This document shows, piece after piece, positions 28,105 to 38,036 of a DNA stretch of 64,000 nt. Each line of letters begins with the position of its first letter. Within the stretch, counting starts at the first letter, position 1. Made by a program: the position numbers and the translations under genes. Under the pieces are notes generated by a model. That model had not been told where the DNA came from. It worked only from the letters and a program-made list of their open reading frames with translations, and ran no database searches. Source of the stretch: Chelativorans sp. AA-79 (GTDB lineage Bacteria; Pseudomonadota; Alphaproteobacteria; Rhizobiales; Rhizobiaceae); NCBI RefSeq assembly GCF_029457495.1, contig NZ_CP120361.1, positions 3,426,001-3,490,000 on the forward strand. The letters run 5' to 3'.

Positions 28105-28848
28105 TCAGTCGCCGGGCAGCAGGCCGGACACGGAGAAGCCGCCGTCGACCACCAGCGTGTGACCGGTGACCGAACCGGCCTCGGGCGACAGGAGGTAGGC
28201 CACCGCCGCGGTGACTTCGCGGACACTCGGTGCACGGCTCAGCGGCGTGCGCTCCAGCCAGGCGCGTTGCCGGCCGCCATGCGGGCCGAACGCGACGTCC
28301 GGGGTTTCGATGGGGGCGGCCGCCACGCAGTTGACCCGCACGCCGCGACCGGCAAGCTCGAGCGCCATCACCTCCGTCATCATCTTCACGCCGGCCTGCG
28401 AAGCGCCATGGGCGGTGTCGCCGCTGTTGGCGCGCAGCGCGCTGACGGAAACCATGTTGACGACGGCGAGCTCATGCCCCATCCGCTCCAGCGCGGCTTC
28501 GGCGGCGATGAAGGAGCCCACCAGATTGATCTCGAGCACCTGCCGGAACAGCTCCGCGCTCGTCTCCTCGAAGCGCGCGTGGCGCTTCACGCAGGCGGCG
28601 TTCACCAGCGCCGTGACGGGTCCCAGCGTGTCCACCGCCTGATTGAAGACTTCCGCGATCTCGTCCTCGTCCGTCACGTCGGCGGAAAGGAAAACCGCCT
28701 CCTCGCCGCCGAGAAGATCTTCCGCGTCGATGAGTGCCGCTCCGTCGGCATCGATCACCGCCACCTTCCAACCATCGTCCAGCAGGCGCTCGGCAACCGC
28801 CAAGCCGATCCCCGACGCCCCGCCCGTGATGATCGCCACCGGCATCAT
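28105..28848 (-). CDS. Short-chain dehydrogenase/reductase family member without Tyr-Lys active site
   Basis: A 247-residue SDR-fold protein. It has the NAD(P) glycine motif TGGASGIG and a C-terminal end VTGHTLVVDGGFSVSG. The expected YxxxK is replaced by HGASQ: His147 and Gln151 stand where Tyr and Lys are needed, although Ser134 remains. The NNAG element reads NAAC. The nucleotide reading is clear on the minus strand, so ordinary SDR catalysis is unlikely. ATG 28848 or 28845 are possible starts with AGGTG upstream. It is divergent from betI and shares the operator-bearing gap, so it may be under the same control. Confidence 0.88.
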   Translation of the reverse strand: MMPVAIITGGASGIGLAVAERLLDDGWKVAVIDADGAALIDAEDLLGGEEAVFLSADVTDEDEIAEVFNQAVDTLGPVTALVNAACVKRHARFEETSAELFRQVLEINLVGSFIAAEAALERMGHELAVVNMVSVSALRANSGDTAHGASQAGVKMMTEVMALELAGRGVRVNCVAAAPIETPDVAFGPHGGRQRAWLERTPLSRAPSVREVTAAVAYLLSPEAGSVTGHTLVVDGGFSVSGLLPGD

Positions 28849-29013
28849 CTCGCGAACACCTGCCGGAAATGCGGTCCGAATCTCCCCATCCTCTCCTCCT
28901 TCGCATCCGGACGATACCACATCGTGCGACGGTGGTCGCGGGGGATGCGCCCATCCCGCGACGGCAGGTTAACGCCGGACGAGACGTCCGCCTCCATGGC
29001 TCTCGAATTTTTC

Positions 29014-29033
29014 TTGATTGATTGCTCAATCAA
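29014..29033. promoter_or_regulatory. BetI-like operator
   Basis: A perfect palindrome TTGATTGA-N4-TCAATCAA lies in the divergent gap 15 bases before betI. BetI of enteric bacteria and rhizobia is known to bind sequences of the form TTGAAC/GTTCAA and ATTGA/TCAAT in choline-controlled promoters. Position and symmetry support an autoregulatory operator. Confidence 0.85.
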
Positions 29034-29048
29034 AAATAATCTCGCCTC

Positions 29049-29636
29049 ATGCCCAAGCTTGGAATGGAACCCCTGCGCCGCCGCGCGCTCATCGACGCCG
29101 CCATCCTCGCCATCGGCGAGCGCGGCTCGCTGGACGTCACCATGTCCGACATTGCGGGGCGGGCGGGTGTGTCCCCTGCCCTTGCCCACCACTATTTCGG
29201 CGCCAAGGAAGACCTGCTGAGCGCCACCATGCGCCATATCCTCTCCGAACTCGGGCGCGACCTGCGCGAAGCGACGGCCGGACTTTCCGGACGGGAGCGC
29301 GTGCGCGCCATCATCGCAGTGAATTTTTCGCCCAAGCAGTTCCGGCCGGAGATCATCGCGGCCTGGCTCGCCTTCTATGTGGAAGCGCAGCGCGCGCCGT
29401 CGCTCCGGCGGCTGCTGCGCATCTATGCGCGCCGGCTCCATTCCAATCTCGTCCATGCGCTGAAGCCGGCAATGGCCGCGGCGGATGCGGAACGCACGGC
29501 CGAAGGCATCGCCGCCCTGATCGACGGCCTCTATATCCGCCGGGCCCTCAAGGACGGGCCGCCCGATGCGGACTCCGCCATCGCCCTGGTCGAGGATTAT
29601 CTGTCGCTCCGCCTCGGGGAGAGCCGCCATGCCTGA
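29049..29636 (+). CDS. betI: Choline-responsive TetR-family repressor BetI
   Basis: A 195-residue TetR-type repressor. The N-terminus [19 protein letters not shown] and the [29 protein letters not shown] are characteristic of BetI. It represses the glycine-betaine synthesis genes when choline is absent. The start ATG lies 15 bases after a perfect inverted repeat and has no obvious ribosome binding site. It overlaps betA by eight bases. Confidence 0.93.
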   Translation: MPKLGMEPLRRRALIDAAILAIGERGSLDVTMSDIAGRAGVSPALAHHYFGAKEDLLSATMRHILSELGRDLREATAGLSGRERVRAIIAVNFSPKQFRPEIIAAWLAFYVEAQRAPSLRRLLRIYARRLHSNLVHALKPAMAAADAERTAEGIAALIDGLYIRRALKDGPPDADSAIALVEDYLSLRLGESRHA

Positions 29637-31281
29637 GGCCGACTATGTCATCGTCGGGGCGGGCTCGGCAGGCTGCGCGCTCGCCTACCGGCTTTCGGAA
29701 AGCGGAAAACATTCGGTGATCGTCATCGAGTATGGCGGCAGCGATCTCGGGCCCTTCATCCAGATGCCGGCCGCCCTCTCCTTCCCCATGAACATGCGCC
29801 GCTACGACTGGGGTTTTCGCACGGAGCCGGAGCCGCATCTTTCCGGGCGCGTGCTGGCCACGCCGCGCGGCAAGGTGGTCGGCGGCTCCTCCTCCATCAA
29901 CGGCATGGTCTATGTGCGCGGGCACGCGCGCGACTTCGACCACTGGGCGGAAGCGGGTGCTGCGGGCTGGGCCTTCGCCGACGTGCTTCCCTATTTCAAG
30001 CGCATGGAGAATGCGAAGACCGGGGAGGACGGCTGGCGCGGCACGGACGGGCCGCTGCACGTGCAGCGCGGCACGCGCCTCAATCCGCTCTACCAGACCT
30101 TCATCGAGGCCGGCCGCGAGGCCGGGTTCGAGGTGACGGAGGATTACAACGGCTCGAAGCAGGAGGGCTTCGGGCCGATGGAGCAGACGATCCATATGGG
30201 GCGCCGCTGGTCGGCCGCCAACGCCTATCTCAAGCCCGCGCTGAAGCGGCGAAACGTGAGTCTCGTCAGGGGCTTCGCGCGGCGCGTTCGAATCGAGAAT
30301 CAACGGGCGACGGGCGTAGAGGTCGAAGCTCGCAATTCGGTTCAAGTCGTTAAAGCACGGCGTGAGGTGATCCTCGCGGCATCCTCCATCAACTCGCCGA
30401 AGCTGCTCATGCTCTCGGGCGTCGGCCCCGCCGAGGCGTTGCGGCAGTTCGGCATCGATGTCGTGGCGGACCGCCCGGGCGTGGGGCAGAATCTGCAGGA
30501 CCATCTGGAGCTTTACATCCAGCAGGCCTGCCGCAAGCCGATCACGCTCTATTCCAACCTGGGCCTCTTCTCGAAAGCGCGGATCGGCGCGGAATGGCTG
30601 CTCTTCAAGTCGGGCCTCGGCGCCACCAATCATTTCGAGGCGGCGGCCTTCGTGCGCTCGCGCGCGGGCGTGGACTATCCCGACATCCAGTACCATTTCC
30701 TGCCGGCCGCGATCCGCTATGACGGGAAGGCCGCGGCCGAGATGCACGGCTTCCAGGCCCATGTCGGGCCGATGCGGTCGAAGTCGCGCGGGGCGGTCAC
30801 CCTCGCCTCCCCCGATCCCCAGGCGCCGCCGAAGATCCGCTTCAACTACATGTCGCACGAGGAGGACTGGGCCGATTTCCGCCACTGCATAAGGCTCACG
30901 CGCGAGATCTTCTCGCAGCCGGTCTTCGAACCCTATTGCGACCACGAGATCTCGCCCGGGGATCACGTGCGATCCGACGCGGCGCTGGACGATTTCATCC
31001 GTGAGCACGTGGAAAGCGCCTATCATCCCTGCGGCACCTGCCGCATGGGCGCGCGCGAGGACCCCATGAGCGTGATCGACCCCGAACTCCGGGTGATCGG
31101 CGTCGAGGGCTTGAGGGTCGCCGATTCCTCCGTCTTCCCGCGCATCACCAATGGCAATCTGAATGCGCCCTCCATCATGGTGGGCGAAAAGGCAGCCGAT
31201 CATATTCTGGACAAACCGCTCCTGCCTCCTTCAAATCAGCAGCCATGGATCAATCCACGCTGGCAGGTTTCGGACCGCTAG
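29629..31281 (+). CDS. betA: Choline dehydrogenase
   Basis: A 550-residue FAD-dependent GMC oxidoreductase that oxidises choline to betaine aldehyde at the inner membrane. The FAD-binding motif is [17 protein letters not shown] and the GMC signature region is [22 protein letters not shown]. The C-terminal active-site part reads [13 protein letters not shown]. Length is normal. ATG 29629 follows GGGGAGAGCCGCC inside the end of betI. It is the second gene of betI-betA-betB. Confidence 0.95.
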   Translation: MPEADYVIVGAGSAGCALAYRLSESGKHSVIVIEYGGSDLGPFIQMPAALSFPMNMRRYDWGFRTEPEPHLSGRVLATPRGKVVGGSSSINGMVYVRGHARDFDHWAEAGAAGWAFADVLPYFKRMENAKTGEDGWRGTDGPLHVQRGTRLNPLYQTFIEAGREAGFEVTEDYNGSKQEGFGPMEQTIHMGRRWSAANAYLKPALKRRNVSLVRGFARRVRIENQRATGVEVEARNSVQVVKARREVILAASSINSPKLLMLSGVGPAEALRQFGIDVVADRPGVGQNLQDHLELYIQQACRKPITLYSNLGLFSKARIGAEWLLFKSGLGATNHFEAAAFVRSRAGVDYPDIQYHFLPAAIRYDGKAAAEMHGFQAHVGPMRSKSRGAVTLASPDPQAPPKIRFNYMSHEEDWADFRHCIRLTREIFSQPVFEPYCDHEISPGDHVRSDAALDDFIREHVESAYHPCGTCRMGAREDPMSVIDPELRVIGVEGLRVADSSVFPRITNGNLNAPSIMVGEKAADHILDKPLLPPSNQQPWINPRWQVSDR

Positions 31282-31299
31282 CATTCGCAGGAGGCAGAG

Positions 31300-32763
31300 A
31301 TGCGCGCCCAGCCCCAGGCCTCGCACTACATCAACGGCAGTTTCGTGGAGGATACGCGCGGCGCGGCCCTCGAGGTCGTCTATCCCGCAACCGCAGAGAC
31401 GATCGCCCGGCTGCATCTGGCGACGCCGAACATCGTGGAACTCGCCGTCGAATCGGCGCGGGAGGCCCAGGCCTCCTGGGCGCGGCTGAAGCCGATGGAA
31501 CGCGGGCGCGTCCTGCGCCGCGCGGCGGAGATCCTGCGCGAGCGCAACGAGGAACTCTCGCAGCTCGAGACGCTGGATACGGGCAAGGCGATCCAGGAGA
31601 CCCGCGTCGCCGACGCCGCCTCGGCGGCGGACGCGCTGGAATTCTTCGGCTGCGCCGTCGCCGCCCACAACGGCGAGCATATCGAGCTCGGCGGCCCCTT
31701 CGGCTACACGCGGCGGGAGCCGCTCGGCGTGTGCGTCGGGATCGGCGCCTGGAACTATCCGATCCAGATCGCGGCGTGGAAGGCGGCTCCCGCACTCGCG
31801 GCGGGCAACGCCATGATCTTCAAGCCTTCCGAGAACACGCCGCTCTCGGCCCTTGCCCTCGCCGAAATCCTGACCGAAGCGGGGCTCCCGGACGGGCTGT
31901 TCAACGTCGTCCAGGGCGACGGCGAGGCGGGCGCGGCGCTCGTCGGCCATCCCGGCGTGGCGAAGGTGTCGCTCACCGGCTCCGTGGCCACGGGCCGGAA
32001 GGTGCTCTCGCTCGCGGGCGGGCACATGAAGCACGCCACCATGGAGCTCGGCGGCAAGTCTCCCCTCATCGTGTTCGAGGACGCGGATGTGGAGAACGCG
32101 GTGGGCGGGGCCATGCTCGGCAACTTCTATTCCACCGGCCAGATCTGCTCGAACGGCACGCGCGTCTTCGTGCAGAAGGATATCTACGAGCGTTTCCTCG
32201 GCCGGCTGACGGAGCGCACGCGCGCCATCCGGCTGGGCGACCCGCTCGATCCGGAGACCCATCTCGGGCCTCTCGTTTCAGAGGCGCAGCGCGAACGCGT
32301 GATGTCCTATATCGAGGCGGGCAAAGCCGAGGGCGCGCGGCTCTTTCTCGGCGGCTCCGCTCCCCGCCTACAGGGCTTCGAGAACGGGTTCTTCGTCGAG
32401 CCGACCATCTTCACCGAAGTCGAGGACCATATGCGCATCGCCCGCGAGGAGATATTCGGTCCCGTGATGTGCGTGCTCGCCTTCGACAGCGAGGAGGAGG
32501 TGATCGCGCGGGCGAACGGCACGGAATTCGGCCTTGCCGCCGGCGTCTTCACGCGCGACCTTGCGCGCGCCCACCGGGTGGTCGGCGAGCTCCAGGCCGG
32601 CACCTGCTGGATCAACGCCTACAACCTCACGCCGGTGGAGCTTCCCTTCGGCGGGGTGAAGAATTCAGGCCTCGGGCGCGAGAACGCCGTTGCGGCGCTC
32701 GACCACTACTCCCAGATCAAGTCGGTCTATGTGGAGACGGGCGATGTCGAGAGCCCTTACTGA
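31300..32763 (+). CDS. betB: Betaine-aldehyde dehydrogenase
   Basis: A 487-residue NAD(P)-dependent aldehyde dehydrogenase that completes glycine betaine synthesis. It has the catalytic Glu in [18 protein letters not shown] and the catalytic Cys in [13 protein letters not shown]. The NAD-binding turn is GSVATGRKV and the N-terminus ([22 protein letters not shown]) is as expected. ATG 31300 follows CAGGAGGCAGAG, 18 bases after betA. There is no betC (choline sulfatase) or choline transporter gene in the window. Confidence 0.95.
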   Translation: MRAQPQASHYINGSFVEDTRGAALEVVYPATAETIARLHLATPNIVELAVESAREAQASWARLKPMERGRVLRRAAEILRERNEELSQLETLDTGKAIQETRVADAASAADALEFFGCAVAAHNGEHIELGGPFGYTRREPLGVCVGIGAWNYPIQIAAWKAAPALAAGNAMIFKPSENTPLSALALAEILTEAGLPDGLFNVVQGDGEAGAALVGHPGVAKVSLTGSVATGRKVLSLAGGHMKHATMELGGKSPLIVFEDADVENAVGGAMLGNFYSTGQICSNGTRVFVQKDIYERFLGRLTERTRAIRLGDPLDPETHLGPLVSEAQRERVMSYIEAGKAEGARLFLGGSAPRLQGFENGFFVEPTIFTEVEDHMRIAREEIFGPVMCVLAFDSEEEVIARANGTEFGLAAGVFTRDLARAHRVVGELQAGTCWINAYNLTPVELPFGGVKNSGLGRENAVAALDHYSQIKSVYVETGDVESPY

Positions 32764-32849
32764 GGCGCGGCGGGAGATTAAGTCGGCGGTCGCCGACCTT
32801 TCGGCTTGCGAAGCGCCCGCTCGGCAGTTATAAGCCCGCCGTCTGGTCA

Positions 32850-32926
32850 CGGAGTGTAGCGCAGCCTGGTAGCGCACCTCGTTCGGGACGAGGGGGTCGC
32901 AGGTTCAAATCCTGCCACTCCGACCA
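32850..32926 (+). tRNA. tRNA-Pro (anticodon CGG)
   Basis: A 77-base cloverleaf. The acceptor arms are CGGAGTG and CACTCCG. The anticodon stem is CCTCG/CGAGG around the loop TTCGGGA, giving anticodon CGG. The T arm contains GGTTCAAATCC and the encoded end is CCA. It lies about 85 bases after betB. Confidence 0.97.
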
Positions 32927-33253
32927 GTAAATCAACGACTTACGGCACATCGCCTCGGCAATGAAGCACGTTGCCGCATCCCCGCTCTGTCGCTGGTGAA
33001 CGCGTCGCCACCTCGGCCTCATGGTCCGGGTGGCGTTCCGTGAGCATCTCAAGCGCTCGAGGATATCCCGAGATAACCAGCGGCCTCCCACCGTCCGTAC
33101 CGGCCCGCATGAGCCTCCTGCCGACGGCGGTGCGACCCGTGAGGCTGCGCCATCCATTTTTTTGGCGATCAATCAAATGCGTCCTTTCCAGCTAGGCCTT
33201 ACTTTACGTTCGCCGCATAGGCCTGTGCTCCCCAGCCGACACCGGAGGTAGGA
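32927..33253. other. Gap after tRNA-Pro
   Basis: This stretch of about 330 bases has one short minus-strand frame (32940-33176) that starts with TTG and has no recognisable domain or ribosome binding site. It is not called as a gene. No integrase or repeat is present after the tRNA. The end should hold the promoter of the GGDEF gene. Confidence 0.5.
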
Positions 33254-34048
33254 GTGCGAAACTGGTTGAAAGCCGTCGCGAACCGCATATGGGGAAATCC
33301 CATCCTTCTCGCCGTTGCGGGCACGCTTGCCTGGCTTGTCTTTTCGACCGGCTGTTATGCTTTGCTTTCCAGCACGGCCGGTATGGAAGCAGATGTGAAA
33401 TGGCTCGCATTTGCTGTTCTGTTGCCGAGCGTTTTCATTGCAGCGGCGCTCTATGCCACGGGAAAACAGGCTCGCAGCCTCGCCGATCTCAGGCGCGACT
33501 ACGAGAACACGATTGGCCGCGACAGCCTGACATCCTGCCTCAACAGCACCTTGTTTTCAGCCTTGGTGGATGCTCACCCGACGCTCGTCGGCTCCCGCGC
33601 GGGACGCAGACAAGGCTCGTTTCTCATCGTCGACGTCGACCAATTGTCCGAACTCAACAGAACTGCCGGACAACGAGCAGGAGATCGTGCCTTGCGCGCG
33701 GTGGGGGAGATTATCCGCAGTTCGGTCCGAAGCGACGATATCGTTGGCCGGCTCGGAGGCGACCGTTTCGGAGTCTTCCTGCCGGGCGCGACACGCGAGA
33801 ATGCGGAAGCGGTTGCCGAACGAATCCGCACCACGGTTTCTGAAGCCCGCTTTCGGCTTGGCGGCATCGCACGGCCCCTGGGCGTCAGCATCGGTGCCAT
33901 CCTGTTCGAGCAGGAGATCGATTACGACGGCTTGGTCCGGGCCGCCGAGCAAACGTTGCGACATGCCAAGGAAAATGGGAGAAACAGGGTCGAATATGCT
34001 CAGGTAAAACCCGGCCCGATGGCATCATCCCGCCCCGCGCTTCATTGA
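33254..34048 (+). CDS. Membrane GGDEF-domain protein with degenerate active site
   Basis: A 264-residue protein. Two hydrophobic helices lie at about residues 15-40 and 48-70, and then a GGDEF domain at about 90-250. The signature reads GGDRF at 168-172 instead of GGDEF, so the metal-binding acidic residue is Arg and diguanylate cyclase activity is unlikely. The inhibitory-site motif RxxD is kept as RSDD (159-162), five residues before it. Such proteins usually act as c-di-GMP receptors. The GTG start has a strong GGAGGTAGGA upstream. It stands alone after the tRNA gene. Confidence 0.9.
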   Translation: MRNWLKAVANRIWGNPILLAVAGTLAWLVFSTGCYALLSSTAGMEADVKWLAFAVLLPSVFIAAALYATGKQARSLADLRRDYENTIGRDSLTSCLNSTLFSALVDAHPTLVGSRAGRRQGSFLIVDVDQLSELNRTAGQRAGDRALRAVGEIIRSSVRSDDIVGRLGGDRFGVFLPGATRENAEAVAERIRTTVSEARFRLGGIARPLGVSIGAILFEQEIDYDGLVRAAEQTLRHAKENGRNRVEYAQVKPGPMASSRPALH

Positions 34049-34249
34049 TTCCGTCATCCGGTGAAGCAGTTCGTGTCGGCACGCACGACGGGCTGCCGGC
34101 CAACCGGGATGCTCCCCTTCGGTGGCGTCGCACAGCTTCATCGAGCAGTCCTTCCCGATGGACCATTTCCATGAATCTGTTGCAACACTGCATCAGACAA
34201 CAATTCAATTGGGACTATAAAAGAACTGCGGAATATTGAGGGGGCATTC

Positions 34250-37200
34250 GTGAAAATCGATTCTCGAGAGAGCCGGCAAGGGCCGGTATCGTGGTCGCGT
34301 CGGCAAATGCGTGCCGCGAGGGCATTCCATCAGGCGCCCGTGCGTGCGCCGCGGCCTCGCGGTCCATACTTGCTCGGGAGCACGGCGCTGGCGGCCCTGC
34401 TTGCCGCCGCTCCGGCGTTGGCACAGGACGCCACGTGGAGCGGCGCTGCCATACCAGACGACAACTACAGCACCGGCGGCAACTGGGCCGGGGGAACACC
34501 ATCCCTCGGCACGGGAACGGCGACGTTCGGGACATCGCAACAGAATACGGTGACACTGGACGGCGATTTAGGTCTCGGCACGTTCCGCATCCAGGACGGT
34601 CAAGCCTATGTTTTCAACAAGACCGGTGCGGGCCATGTCACCCTGACCGGCGGCATGGATATCCAGGCGGGCTCCAGCGCCACATTCAACGTTTCCAGCG
34701 AAAGACTGCACTTCCTGCAGGGGTCGGCGCAGACCGCGACGATCAACGTCCTGGCGGGCGGCATGGTCGAGTTCCAGAACCTCTCGAATGCCGGCAGTGC
34801 CACGATCAACAACGCCGGAGCCCTCAATTTCTGGGGGAGTTCACAGGGCGGAACCGCGGTGATAACGACCTCGGCAGGCGGGGTCGTTTCGCTCAACAAT
34901 TTTTCGTCCGCTTTCTCCGCTGCATTCACGTTCACCGATGATGGCCGGCTGGACATATCCGATCGCAATTCATCGATCGCCTCGGTCGGTTCCATCGCCA
35001 GCGCGAGTGCGATGAGCGGGGTCACGCTCGGCTCGAATACGCTCGCCGTCGGCGGAAACAACGCCAGCACGACCTTTGCGGGGGAGATCTCGGGCAGCGG
35101 ATCGCTGGCGAAAGTCGGAAGCGGGACGCTGACACTTGCGGGCACGAACACCTATACCGGCGGCACAATGCTTTCCGGCGGCGCCCTGTCGATCTCCTCG
35201 GCCGCCAATCTCGGCGACACGAGCGGCATCGTGTTTTCGGGCGGCGCGTTGTCGACCACAGCAACCTTCACCAGCGACCGAAACATGATGTTTCAGGCCA
35301 ACGGAATTTTCGATACGGCCGCCGGCACCACATTCACCGCAAGCGGGGTGCTTTCGGATATCGGAGGCCTGATCAAAAACGGCGCCGGCACCCTGACACT
35401 GACGGGAAACGCCGACTATTCCGGGGCCACCCGGATCATGGAAGGGACGCTTACCCTCGGCTCGAACGAAGCCGGGTCCGGTTCCTCCTCCTATATGGTC
35501 AACCGGGACGCCACGCTGGCCTTCGCCGACGCCATCGCGATCGAGCTCGGATCGCTTGCGGATGGGCCCGATGGCGGCGGCGAGGTGCTGCTCGGTGACC
35601 AGACCTCGCTGCAAATCGGCCTCGACGACAGAGACACCAGCTTTTCCGGCATCATTTCCGGACCCGGCGGGCTTTGGAAACAAGGCGACGGCTGGCTGAC
35701 CCTCACCGGAACCGGCAGCGCGATCGGGGGGAACCTCAATGTCGGCGCATCCTCCACGGGTGGTCTGGAGATTGCCGGCGGCACATTCGAGGCCGGCGAC
35801 TCCGTGCAAATCATCGGCGGCAATCTGATCGTTTCAGGGGGTGCCAAGCTCAACGTCCCGGTCTCCTCCACAATCGGCTTCGTGTTGAACGACGGCACGG
35901 TACAGGTGCGCGGCGACGGATCCAAAATCACCGACGGTCACGGGACAGAGGTATTTTCGAGCATCGCAGCAGCCGAACTGATGATAACGGACGGCGGGGT
36001 TTTCGAAACCCTGGGCGATGCGACTGTACGGGCGAACGCCGGGTCGACCTCGACAGCGATCATCGCCGGCGACGGATCTCAATGGCAGATCGCGGACGAG
36101 CTGACGCTGGGTGGCCCGCTCGGACCATTGGATACGTCCGGGACGGTCACCGTCGCAGACGGGGGCACGCTGGCGGCATCGCTGATCGACATCTCCGCCG
36201 GTTCTTTTCTCAACATCGGCACGGGCGGAAGGGCCGGCGCCATCGAGGCTGGCGCGATCAATCTGGCGGGCGACCTCGTCGCTGACTTCACCGACGAAGC
36301 ATTGCTGGATTCCGACATCACCGGCACCGGTGCGCTGATCAAGCGGGGAACCGGCAGGCTGGTCCTCACCAGCGACGCCTCCGGTTTTTCGGGTGGCACC
36401 ACCGTTTCGGGCGGTACGCTCGCGGTCAATGGCAGCCTCGGTGGAACCGTGGATGTGCTCGCCGGCGGCCGCCTGCAAGGGATAGGCACGGTGGCCGGCC
36501 TCACGACGAATCGCGGCGTGATCGCACCCGGCAACTCGATCGGCAGGCTCACAATCGATGGCGACTATGTCGGCGACGGCGGTACGATCGAGATCGAATC
36601 GGTGCTTGGTGGCGACTCCTCGCAGACCGACCTGCTGGTGATCTCCGGCGCCACGTCGGGTTCCACGAATGTCCACCTGATCAACCTGGGGGGCACCGGT
36701 GCGCCGACTGTGGAAGGCATCAAGATCATCGATGTCGGAGGTGTCTCAGATGGCGCCTTCGCCCTGCAGGGCACCTATCTGTTCCAAGGCGAGCAGGCCG
36801 TGGTTGCCGGCGCCTATGCCTACCGGCTCTACAAGAACGGGGTGAGCGATCCCACGGATGGTGACTGGTATCTCCGCTCCGCGCTCATTTCCGATCCTGA
36901 TCCGGGTCCTGATCCCGATGAACCGACCGAGCCGCTCTATCAGGCCGGCGTACCGATCTACGAGGCCTATGCGGGCAGCCTCCAGGTGTTCAACGAGCTG
37001 GGCACGATCCAGCAGCGCTTCGGCAACAGATCCTGGTCCGTGCTTGCACAGGGCGCCGACACGCCTTCCAAGGAGATCTGGGTGGCTCCAGGCATCGGCC
37101 TCTGGGCGGAAATCCAGGGCCTGAGTGGGAGCTTCGAACCGGAAACCGCGACCAGCGGAGCTGACTACGACGCCTCCGTATGGAAGTTGAAGGCCGGCGT

Positions 37201-37930
37201 CGACATGCCGCTTGTGACCGCGCCGAGCGGCAGCCTCATCGGTGGCCTCAGCCTCCACTACGGCACCCTCTCGGCCGACGTGGTATCCGCTTATGGCGAC
37301 GGCTCGATCGAAGCCTCCGGCATCGGTGCCGGCGGCACGCTCACCTGGTATGGCAGCAACGGCTTCTATGTGGATGGGCAGGCCGAGGTGACCTGGTACG
37401 ACGGCGACCTTCATTCAAGCACGGCCGGGATGAACCTGGTCAAAGGAAATGACGGGTTCGGCTATGCGCTCAGCATCGAGGCAGGCAAGCAGATTGCGCT
37501 GACGCCGTTCTGGTCGACAACGCCGCAGGCGCAGCTTTCCTACTCCTCCGTCGAGTTCGACGACTTCGTCGACCCGTTCGGCTCGGCGGTGTCGCTCGAC
37601 CGGAGCGAGAGCCTTGTCGGACGTCTCGGCATCACTCTCGATCGGCAGACGGAGTGGCAGGACGCGGAGGGCAAGACGAGCCGCACACATCTCTACGGCA
37701 TCGCAAACATCTACTACGATTTCGACGGCGAATCGTCCGTAGACGTCGCGGAGGTCGGCCTGAAAAGCGAAAACCAAGCCCTCTGGGGCGGCCTGGGCCT
37801 GGGTGGATCAGTGAATTTCGCCTACGACAAGTACTCTGTCTATGGCGAAGCGCTGGCGAAGACGAGCCTGGAAGATTTCGGCGACAGCCACTCGATCAAG
37901 GGCACGCTCGGCTTTCGCGTCAGGTGGTAG
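34250..37930 (+). CDS. Large autotransporter with PATR repeats and beta-barrel
   Basis: A 1226-residue type V secretion protein. The signal region is unusually long: about 40 charged residues, then LLGSTALAALLAAAPALAQ with cleavage near residue 59. The passenger (about 60-900) is a beta-helix rich in repeats of the autotransporter-associated type, e.g. GSGTLTLAGTNTYTGGT, GAGTLTLTGNADYSGAT and GTGRLVLTSDASGFSGGTT. A short DPGPDPDEP linker (about 882) leads to the C-terminal barrel (about 940-1226), which ends GTLGFRVRW with the terminal aromatic residue needed for outer membrane insertion. It starts at GTG 34250 after GAGGGGG. Adhesion or biofilm roles are likely for this class but not shown by the sequence. 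Confidence 0.93.
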   Translation: MKIDSRESRQGPVSWSRRQMRAARAFHQAPVRAPRPRGPYLLGSTALAALLAAAPALAQDATWSGAAIPDDNYSTGGNWAGGTPSLGTGTATFGTSQQNTVTLDGDLGLGTFRIQDGQAYVFNKTGAGHVTLTGGMDIQAGSSATFNVSSERLHFLQGSAQTATINVLAGGMVEFQNLSNAGSATINNAGALNFWGSSQGGTAVITTSAGGVVSLNNFSSAFSAAFTFTDDGRLDISDRNSSIASVGSIASASAMSGVTLGSNTLAVGGNNASTTFAGEISGSGSLAKVGSGTLTLAGTNTYTGGTMLSGGALSISSAANLGDTSGIVFSGGALSTTATFTSDRNMMFQANGIFDTAAGTTFTASGVLSDIGGLIKNGAGTLTLTGNADYSGATRIMEGTLTLGSNEAGSGSSSYMVNRDATLAFADAIAIELGSLADGPDGGGEVLLGDQTSLQIGLDDRDTSFSGIISGPGGLWKQGDGWLTLTGTGSAIGGNLNVGASSTGGLEIAGGTFEAGDSVQIIGGNLIVSGGAKLNVPVSSTIGFVLNDGTVQVRGDGSKITDGHGTEVFSSIAAAELMITDGGVFETLGDATVRANAGSTSTAIIAGDGSQWQIADELTLGGPLGPLDTSGTVTVADGGTLAASLIDISAGSFLNIGTGGRAGAIEAGAINLAGDLVADFTDEALLDSDITGTGALIKRGTGRLVLTSDASGFSGGTTVSGGTLAVNGSLGGTVDVLAGGRLQGIGTVAGLTTNRGVIAPGNSIGRLTIDGDYVGDGGTIEIESVLGGDSSQTDLLVISGATSGSTNVHLINLGGTGAPTVEGIKIIDVGGVSDGAFALQGTYLFQGEQAVVAGAYAYRLYKNGVSDPTDGDWYLRSALISDPDPGPDPDEPTEPLYQAGVPIYEAYAGSLQVFNELGTIQQRFGNRSWSVLAQGADTPSKEIWVAPGIGLWAEIQGLSGSFEPETATSGADYDASVWKLKAGVDMPLVTAPSGSLIGGLSLHYGTLSADVVSAYGDGSIEASGIGAGGTLTWYGSNGFYVDGQAEVTWYDGDLHSSTAGMNLVKGNDGFGYALSIEAGKQIALTPFWSTTPQAQLSYSSVEFDDFVDPFGSAVSLDRSESLVGRLGITLDRQTEWQDAEGKTSRTHLYGIANIYYDFDGESSVDVAEVGLKSENQALWGGLGLGGSVNFAYDKYSVYGEALAKTSLEDFGDSHSIKGTLGFRVRW

Positions 37931-38036
37931 GTGGGCTCCGGAAACCGAGGGTGAAAGAAAACCCCGCCGGCCGGAGCTGATGCCAGGCGCGTGATGGATC
38001 GCCCCTCCGGGGTTCACCACGCGGTCCGGAGCCCGT

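Noticed and set aside
32940..33176. A possible 78-residue minus-strand protein after tRNA-Pro
   Set aside because: TTG start, no ribosome binding site, no hydrophobic or conserved motif; could not be told from chance.
32850..33253. tRNA-Pro as an integration site for a genomic island
   Set aside because: No integrase, direct repeat of the tRNA 3' end, or change in composition was seen within the window.
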